From positions 1 to 9,609 of the forward strand of contig JADYZL010000136.1 in NCBI GenBank assembly GCA_020853155.1: DNA of 9,609 bases, in the 5' to 3' direction. This DNA comes from Bryobacterales bacterium. GTDB lineage: Bacteria; Acidobacteriota; Terriglobia; Bryobacterales; Bryobacteraceae. Position 1 is the first letter of the stretch, and every line of letters starts with the position of its first letter. A model generated the notes under the pieces. The model saw only the letters and a list, made by a program, of their open reading frames with translations. It did no database searches and was not told the origin of the DNA. Positions 5,536-9,609 of this stretch are shown here, piece by piece. The translations under genes were made by a program, and so were the position numbers.

Positions 5536-5727
5536 CTACCAGGTCTCCTCTTCCTCTTCTTCTTCCTCGTCGAATTCGTCCGAATCCTCATCGATCTCGA
5601 GCTCCGGCGGGTCCACGCTCAGCACGCGCAGAATGGCGCCGCACTCGTCGCAGGAAAGAATATCGCCCTCATCGACTTCATCCAGTTCCACGTCGATTTT
5701 GGCTTTACACTCCGTGCATTGAAACAT
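5536..5727 (-). CDS. LysW-like acidic zinc-ribbon protein with poly-Glu tail
   Basis: 63 aa. Four cysteines in two CxxC knuckles (C4/C7 and C26/C29) should bind zinc. The core (FQCTECKAKIDVELDEVDEG, DILSCDECGAILRVLSVDP, PELEID) follows LysW, the amino-group carrier protein of the alpha-aminoadipate lysine/ornithine pathway, in length, Cys spacing and acidity. LysW ends in EDWGE, and its terminal Glu carries the substrate. Here residues 54-61 are eight Glu in a row and the protein ends Thr-Trp, so that attachment residue is missing. Either this is a LysW relative with a different job or the end has been lost. No LysX, LysZ, LysY or LysJ is nearby. ATG 5727 is chosen because AGGGAGGA sits 8 nt upstream; an upstream in-frame ATG at 5772 has no such site. 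It leads a minus-strand set with two exported proteins. Confidence 0.8.
   Translation of the reverse strand: MFQCTECKAKIDVELDEVDEGDILSCDECGAILRVLSVDPPELEIDEDSDEFDEEEEEEEETW
5544..5551 (-). promoter_or_regulatory. Ribosome binding site embedded in the poly-Glu codons of the upstream gene
   Basis: On the minus strand AGAGGAGA occurs within the GAG/GAA codons that encode the acidic tail of the LysW-like protein, about 12 nt before ATG 5531. The spacing is longer than ideal, but the upstream stop codon lies only 4 nt before the ATG, so re-initiation by the same ribosomes is plausible. Confidence 0.4.
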
Positions 5728-5735
5728 CTCGTTCG

Positions 5736-5743
5736 TCCTCCCT
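5736..5743 (-). promoter_or_regulatory. Ribosome binding site for the LysW-like gene
   Basis: Minus-strand AGGGAGGA, 8 nt before ATG 5727, is nearly the full anti-Shine-Dalgarno complement and decides this start over the upstream ATG at 5772. Confidence 0.65.
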
Positions 5744-5884
5744 ATTTGCCGCTCTCCGATGCCGCGACGCATTCCTCAAAACAGTCACTCATTCCAACCG
5801 GATTTGCGCCCTCGGACTACCGAATAACTCAAATTGCCATTCTCGCGCAAGAACTATTTCGGCGCTTCCCGGCGGAATCCTTAG

Positions 5885-8092
5885 ATGAAGTGGATTTTCC
5901 ACCCGATCCTCAATGTGGATCCCTGGTTACGCGATACTGGCAATTTACGCATGCCACCCACCGCAAAGCCTCCCGTCGCGAAAATTGAGCCTGGAACCAC
6001 TTCCTTCCAGACAGCCTCCACCCTCAAGACTGTGGAGATTCCAGACTCTTACGCGTGGTTACGCAACCGGGAAGATCCCGACGTTTTTTCCTACCTTCGC
6101 GCCGAGAACGCCTACACGGAAACGATGATGGCGGATACCCTCCCGCTTCAGAAATCGATCTATAGGGAACTGGTTGGCCGCGTTCGTGAAACGGACCGGT
6201 CCGCGCCCGTTCGGGACGACGATTTCTGGTACTACACCCGCACCGAAGAGGCAAAGCAATACCCGATTTACTGCCGCAAGCGCGCATCCGGCGGGGATTT
6301 CCCGGAAGCGGCTCCGGAAGAAATCCTGCTCGATGGAAACCGGCTTGCCGAGGGCCGGGACTACTTCGAATTGGGCGCTTTCTCCATGAGCCCCGATCAC
6401 CGGCTGCTGGCCTATTCCATAGACTTCAGCGGCGAAGAGAAGTTTCTGCTGCGGATAAAAAATCTCCTGACGGGAGCGAACCTGCCGGACCAGATCGCGG
6501 ACACGCACTATGCGGTGGAGTGGTCCGCCGATGGGCGGTTTCTTTTCTATACGACGCTCGATGAGACGCTGCGCCCCTATCGCCTCTGGCGGCATCGCCT
6601 CGGAGACGATCCCGCCTCCGGCACATTGGTCTACGAAGAAGCGGACCTTGCCTTTCACATCGACATCTCCACCACGCGAAGCGAGGGCTACCTCCTGCTC
6701 GAATCGGCAAGCCTCACCACCACCGAGATCCGCATTCTCGAATGCAATCGTCCGGAGGCGGAATTCCGCATCTTCCTGCCGCGAAAGCACGAGATCGAGT
6801 ACACCGTCGAACACCAGGGGGAGCACTTCTGGTTTACGCTCAACGATCTGGGGCGCAACTTCCGCTTGCTGCGCGTGCCCGCCGATGCCGTTTGGCGGGG
6901 AGACGCCGGCGCTCATTCCTCGTCCTGGGAAGAGATCCTTCCCCATCGGCCCTCCGTATGCATCGAAGATATCGATGGGTTTTCAGAATTTGTGGTCGTT
7001 TCTGAACGCGACAACGGCCTCGAGCAGTTGCTGGTGATCGATACCGGAACGGGCGACCGGCATCGCATCGAGTGGCCGGAGGCGGTCTACACCGCTGGCG
7101 TCGGCGCGAACCCCATGTATTTCACGGAGACGCTGCGCGTAAGTTACCAATCCCCCGTCACTCCACCCACGGACATCGATTACCACATGGCGAGTCGCGC
7201 CCGGCGCATCGTGAAACAAAAGGAGATCGGCGGGGGTTTTCTCGCGGCGAACTATACCGTCGAGCGGCTCTTCGCAACCGCGCCCGATGGCGTTCGGGTC
7301 CCTCTATCCGTCGTTTTCCGGAAGGATACGCCCCGCGACGGATCGGCGCCGGCCTTGCTCTATGGCTATGGCGCGTACGGGCTCACGAGCGATCCCGGCT
7401 TCTCCGCCAATCTGCTCAGCCTTCTGGACCGTGGCTTCGTGTACGCGATCGGGCACGCTCGCGGTGGCGGAGACCTCGGTGAGACCTGGCATGACGCGGG
7501 CAAGATGCTGCGCAAGAAGAATAGCTTTACGGACTTCATCGCGTGCGCGGAAACCCTCATCGGCGAAGGATTTACGCAATCGGAGCGGTTGGGTATGCTC
7601 GGGCGTAGCGCGGGCGGCCTTCTGGTCGCCGCTGTCATGAACCAGCGGCCGGATCTTTTCCGGTCCGTCGTCGCGAGCGTGCCCTTCGTGGACGTGCTGA
7701 ACACGATGCTCGATGAATCGCTTCCCCTAACCGTGGGCGAGTTTGAGGAATGGGGGAACCCCAAGGAAGATGGCTATTTCGAATACATCCGCTCCTATTC
7801 TCCCTACGAGAACGTCGCTCCCGCGGCGTACCCGGACATCCTGCTGACCGCCGGCGTCAACGATCCGCGCGTCTCCTATTGGGAACCCGCCAAGCTCGCC
7901 GCGAAGTTACGCGCCACCGCCACCGGAGGCAGCCTTCTGCTGCTCAAGACGGAGATGGGCGCCGGGCACTTCGGGCCGTCCGGCCGCTACGAACAGTGGA
8001 AAGAAACGGCGCTCGAGTACGCCTTCCTGATTAAGACCCTTGCTCCGGATCGAATTGCGGCGGAAACACACCGAAGCTCGCCCACCGTGTGA
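5885..8092 (+). CDS. ptrB: Oligopeptidase B (protease II), family S9A serine peptidase
   Basis: 735 aa as read from ATG 5885. Oligopeptidase B cuts short peptides after Arg/Lys in the cytoplasm. The N-terminal half is the beta-propeller (from PDSYAWLRNREDPDVFSYL at about 53 to about 450) and the C-terminal half the alpha/beta-hydrolase domain (LLYGYGAYG, then HARGGGDLGETWHDAGK). The catalytic triad is S575 (GRSAGG), D660 (NDPRVSYWEPAKLAAKLR) and H695 (GAGHFGPSGR). The spacings of 85 and 35 residues equal those of E. coli PtrB (S532, D617, H652). E619 and E621 in VGEFEEWGNP correspond to the E. coli acidic residues that select basic side chains. There is no signal peptide. The family alignment begins near residue 29, so ATG 5951 (residue 23, MPPTAKPPV) is a good alternative start. 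ATG 5885 has a modest GGCGGAA site, while 5951 has none. It is transcribed divergently from the LysW-like set. Confidence 0.95.
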   Translation: MKWIFHPILNVDPWLRDTGNLRMPPTAKPPVAKIEPGTTSFQTASTLKTVEIPDSYAWLRNREDPDVFSYLRAENAYTETMMADTLPLQKSIYRELVGRVRETDRSAPVRDDDFWYYTRTEEAKQYPIYCRKRASGGDFPEAAPEEILLDGNRLAEGRDYFELGAFSMSPDHRLLAYSIDFSGEEKFLLRIKNLLTGANLPDQIADTHYAVEWSADGRFLFYTTLDETLRPYRLWRHRLGDDPASGTLVYEEADLAFHIDISTTRSEGYLLLESASLTTTEIRILECNRPEAEFRIFLPRKHEIEYTVEHQGEHFWFTLNDLGRNFRLLRVPADAVWRGDAGAHSSSWEEILPHRPSVCIEDIDGFSEFVVVSERDNGLEQLLVIDTGTGDRHRIEWPEAVYTAGVGANPMYFTETLRVSYQSPVTPPTDIDYHMASRARRIVKQKEIGGGFLAANYTVERLFATAPDGVRVPLSVVFRKDTPRDGSAPALLYGYGAYGLTSDPGFSANLLSLLDRGFVYAIGHARGGGDLGETWHDAGKMLRKKNSFTDFIACAETLIGEGFTQSERLGMLGRSAGGLLVAAVMNQRPDLFRSVVASVPFVDVLNTMLDESLPLTVGEFEEWGNPKEDGYFEYIRSYSPYENVAPAAYPDILLTAGVNDPRVSYWEPAKLAAKLRATATGGSLLLLKTEMGAGHFGPSGRYEQWKETALEYAFLIKTLAPDRIAAETHRSSPTV

Positions 8093-8108
8093 GTTCGATG
8101 GGTCGAAT
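8093..8108. repeat. Small inverted repeat between ptrB and the FecR gene
   Basis: TTCGA (8094-8098) and TCGAA (8103-8107) flank TGGG directly after the ptrB stop. No T run follows, so it is a poor terminator. It lies where a -35 box would be for the -10-like TAAAAT at 8125 and could be an operator instead. Confidence 0.25.
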
Positions 8109-8124
8109 CCGCGCATCCCGATGA

Positions 8125-8130
8125 TAAAAT
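8125..8130 (+). promoter_or_regulatory. -10-like element directly before the FecR gene
   Basis: TAAAAT matches the -10 consensus at five of six positions and ends 9 nt before ATG 8140. Transcription would begin at about 8136-8140, leaving almost no 5' leader, which fits the absence of a ribosome binding site before this ATG. No good -35 box is seen. Confidence 0.4.
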
Positions 8131-8139
8131 TGTTCCACC

Positions 8140-8601
8140 ATGTTGACCGCAAGTTTGGGGGTGAGGGCATTCGCCTTCTTGGGCATCGCCCTTTTCGGGG
8201 CGATGTGCGGGTGGAGCGCGGAGCCGGTTGTGGGTAGCGTGAAGACACTCACCGGCAGCCCGGTTGTCATCCGGGGGCAACAAACCCTTCCCGCCACATT
8301 CGGAATGCACCTTTTCGAGAAGGACCGCCTGCGGACGGACGCACACTCACGCATCGGGTTCATCCTGCGGGACGGATCGCGCGTATCGTTGGGACCGGAG
8401 AGCGAATTGTCCGTGGAGAAATTCCTGTTTGAGCCTGGGAAAGGGCAGCTCGGATTATTGCTTCGGATGATTCGCGGGGTGGCCGCGTTCGTCTCCGGGA
8501 AGATCACCCAGCTATCTCCGGAGTCCGCCGTGGTGGAAACGCCGGTGGGCATGATTGGGCTGCGAGGCACCAAGTTCGCCGCCGTCCTCGCAGCGCGATG
8601 A
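8140..8601 (+). CDS. Exported FecR-domain protein
   Basis: 153 aa. Residues 1-27 are a signal peptide (AFAFLGIALFGAMCGWSA, cut before EPV), placing the protein in the periplasm. The body is a FecR-type domain: VVGSVKTLTGSPVVIRG, then FEKDRLRTDAHSRIGFIL, RDGSRVSLGPESELSVEKF, a RMIRGVAAFVSG strand and TPVGMIGLRGTKF. FecR domains form periplasmic beta-solenoid-like modules, first known from iron-citrate signalling. Here there is no sigma factor, and the context is an OmpA lipoprotein and a CHASE2 receptor. The protein stops 10 residues after the conserved RGTKF, whereas many FecR domains continue with further strands, so its C-terminus is short. No ribosome binding site precedes ATG 8140; see the -10 at 8125. 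The stop overlaps an ATG (ATGA, 8598-8601) that opens a 21-codon frame leading to the next gene. Confidence 0.85.
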   Translation: MLTASLGVRAFAFLGIALFGAMCGWSAEPVVGSVKTLTGSPVVIRGQQTLPATFGMHLFEKDRLRTDAHSRIGFILRDGSRVSLGPESELSVEKFLFEPGKGQLGLLLRMIRGVAAFVSGKITQLSPESAVVETPVGMIGLRGTKFAAVLAAR

Positions 8602-8632
8602 ACGGAGTGCGATTGGACGATGGTCGGGGCCG

Positions 8633-8669
8633 CAATGCCATGAGACGAAGATCAATGCCATGAAACGAA
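8633..8669 (+). repeat. 17-bp direct repeat spanning the start of the OmpA gene
   Basis: CAATGCCATGAGACGAA (8633-8649) and CAATGCCATGAAACGAA (8653-8669) differ at one base and are spaced 20 bp apart. The second copy contains the true start ATG 8660; the first contains an equivalent ATG at 8640 in another frame. It looks like a small duplication of the initiation region. Confidence 0.7.
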
Positions 8670-9295
8670 CGCCGATCCTTGCGGTTGCCTTCATCCTCGT
8701 GCTGCTTCCCGCCTGCCGGAAGAAGCCGGTGGCGCGGCAGCCGGCAGCCCCGAAGGTGGAAAACGCGGTTGTTCTGTTAAGGGATGACAACGGTCATGTG
8801 GGGCGCGTGAACTTCAGAAATGCGGGCGGCAGCACCGAACTCACGAAAGAGAATACGATGACGGCGATTATCGCGGCGGATGTGGCCCCTGGCGCACCGG
8901 TACCGCTGAGCGCCGAGGAGATTGCCCGCCGCTTTGGTTCCGCCCTCGAAGGCCTGCCCGCGCCGCAACTCGAGTTTATTCTCAATTTCGAACTTGGAAC
9001 GGAGAAGCTAACCGCGGAATCGGAGGCGCGCTTGACCGAATTGATTCAGGCCGTGCGGGACCGCCGCTCCACGGACGTGAGCATCATTGGACACACCGAT
9101 ACCACCGGTTCCGTGGAATCGAATTTCGCGCTGGGGCTGCGGCGCGCGGAGTCAGTGGCGGAGATCTTGCGTGGCCGAGGGTTGGCCCGGGAATTTATAA
9201 CCGTGGAATCGCATGGCGAAGGTGATCTGCTCATTCGTACGGCGGACGACGTCAAGGAGCCGCGCAACCGGCGAGTGGAAGTTACGGTGCGATGA
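8660..9295 (+). CDS. OmpA-family peptidoglycan-associated lipoprotein
   Basis: 211 aa from ATG 8660. The N-terminus MKRTPILAVAFILVLLPAC is a lipoprotein signal with Cys at 19 (LPAC; Pro at -2 is a little unusual). A KKPVARQPAAPK linker follows. Residues 35-100 are an unassigned region. Residues 105-211 are an OmpA C-terminal domain: LEFILNFELGTEKLTAESEARL, then IIGHTDTTGSVESNFALGLRRAESV and EPRNRRVEVTV. The GHTD motif and the NRRVE arginines are the usual diaminopimelate-binding elements, so the protein should bind peptidoglycan from the outer membrane. The reading frame is open upstream to 8555, but that part overlaps the FecR gene and lacks a signal sequence, so 8660 is chosen. The stop overlaps the next start (ATGA, 9292-9295), so the two are translationally coupled. 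Confidence 0.9.
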   Translation: MKRTPILAVAFILVLLPACRKKPVARQPAAPKVENAVVLLRDDNGHVGRVNFRNAGGSTELTKENTMTAIIAADVAPGAPVPLSAEEIARRFGSALEGLPAPQLEFILNFELGTEKLTAESEARLTELIQAVRDRRSTDVSIIGHTDTTGSVESNFALGLRRAESVAEILRGRGLAREFITVESHGEGDLLIRTADDVKEPRNRRVEVTVR

Positions 9296-9609
9296 AACTA
9301 TTTTCTGTGCGGCATCCGCTGGTGCTGATCGGTACGGCGATCACTTTGGCTGCGCTCTTGCTTTGGCTGATCCACCCCGCATGGCTCACGCGCCTCGACT
9401 ACATTGCATACGACGCCCAAATACGAGCCGCGACGCCCACGCCGCTCACCGGCAATGTCGTCATTGTGGAAATCGACGAAGCCAGCCTCGCCCGCTACGG
9501 GCAGTGGCCCTGGCCCCGCTCCGTGCTGGCAGGAATCGTGAACCGGATCCGGGACGCGGGAGCGCGCGTGATCGTCCTTGACGTTGTATTCGCCGAACCG
9601 GAACAGCGG
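9292..9609 (+). CDS. CHASE2-domain sensor protein (partial, C-terminus outside window)
   Basis: 106 codons to the window edge. Residues 9-28 are a transmembrane helix (PLVLIGTAITLAALLLWLI). The part after it is the beginning of a CHASE2 extracytoplasmic sensor domain: LDYIAYDAQIRA, VVIVEIDEASLARYGQWPWP, RSVLAGIVNRIRDAGARVIV and LDVVFAEPEQ. CHASE2 proteins usually continue through further membrane helices to an adenylate/guanylate cyclase, histidine kinase or serine/threonine kinase output domain; which one applies here cannot be seen. It overlaps the OmpA lipoprotein gene by 4 nt. With the FecR protein upstream this is a likely envelope-sensing operon. Confidence 0.9.
   Translation, partial: MKLFSVRHPLVLIGTAITLAALLLWLIHPAWLTRLDYIAYDAQIRAATPTPLTGNVVIVEIDEASLARYGQWPWPRSVLAGIVNRIRDAGARVIVLDVVFAEPEQR

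Noticed and set aside
5046..5591. Longer start (5591) for the exported beta-sandwich protein
   Set aside because: The extra 20 residues are the poly-Glu codons of the LysW-like gene read in another frame, giving an artificial Lys/Arg run. ATG 5531 sits 4 nt after the upstream stop.
5507..5722. Ser-rich plus-strand frame opposite the LysW-like gene
   Set aside because: The Ser run is simply the complement of the Glu codons; the minus-strand product has conserved CxxC pairs and a good ribosome site.
6059..6946. 295-codon minus-strand open frame inside ptrB
   Set aside because: Lies opposite the conserved oligopeptidase B propeller and shows no family resemblance.
8555..8659. Upstream extension of the OmpA lipoprotein frame
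   Set aside because: Overlaps the end of the FecR gene and would bury the lipoprotein signal sequence that begins at 8660.

Overview
The window looks like bacterial chromosome of about 60% G+C with tightly packed genes. Probable source is a soil-type Acidobacteriota (Bryobacter/Solibacter-like). That assignment is an inference from gene content: secreted carboxypeptidase-regulatory-like small proteins, a FecR/OmpA/CHASE2 cluster, and a transcarboxylase-type gene set. No rRNA or marker gene is present to prove it. I found no tRNA, CRISPR array, transposase or integrase.

Layout. (1) 1-950, minus: N-terminal 316 residues of a secreted alkaline phosphatase of the PafA type, running off the left edge. 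(2) 1073-1906, plus: a single-pass membrane protein of unknown function with a Pro/Gly-rich cytoplasmic tail, followed by a hairpin. (3) 1907-2153: a 247-bp regulatory region with several short perfect inverted repeats; one overlaps a possible promoter. (4) 2154-4597, plus: a three-gene operon with a transcarboxylase 5S-like carboxyltransferase, a small OadG/MmdD-like membrane protein and a 1.3S-like biotin carrier. (5) 5727-4620, minus: a LysW-like acidic zinc-ribbon protein followed by two small exported beta-sandwich-type proteins. (6) 5885-8092, plus: oligopeptidase B with an intact catalytic triad. (7) 8140-9609, plus: a FecR-domain exported protein, an OmpA-family lipoprotein and the start of a CHASE2 sensor protein that runs off the right edge.

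How the genes work together. The carboxylase operon supplies the pyruvate/oxaloacetate half (5S-like) and the mobile biotin arm (1.3S-like) of a carboxyl-transfer enzyme. The acyl-CoA half (12S) or sodium-pump beta subunit is not in the window, so the partner must be encoded elsewhere. The FecR-OmpA-CHASE2 cluster is a likely envelope-sensing unit: a periplasmic FecR protein, a peptidoglycan-bound lipoprotein and a membrane receptor, with overlapping start/stop codons at the last junction. The LysW-like protein has no aminoadipate-pathway neighbours and lacks the usual carrier C-terminus, so its role is open.
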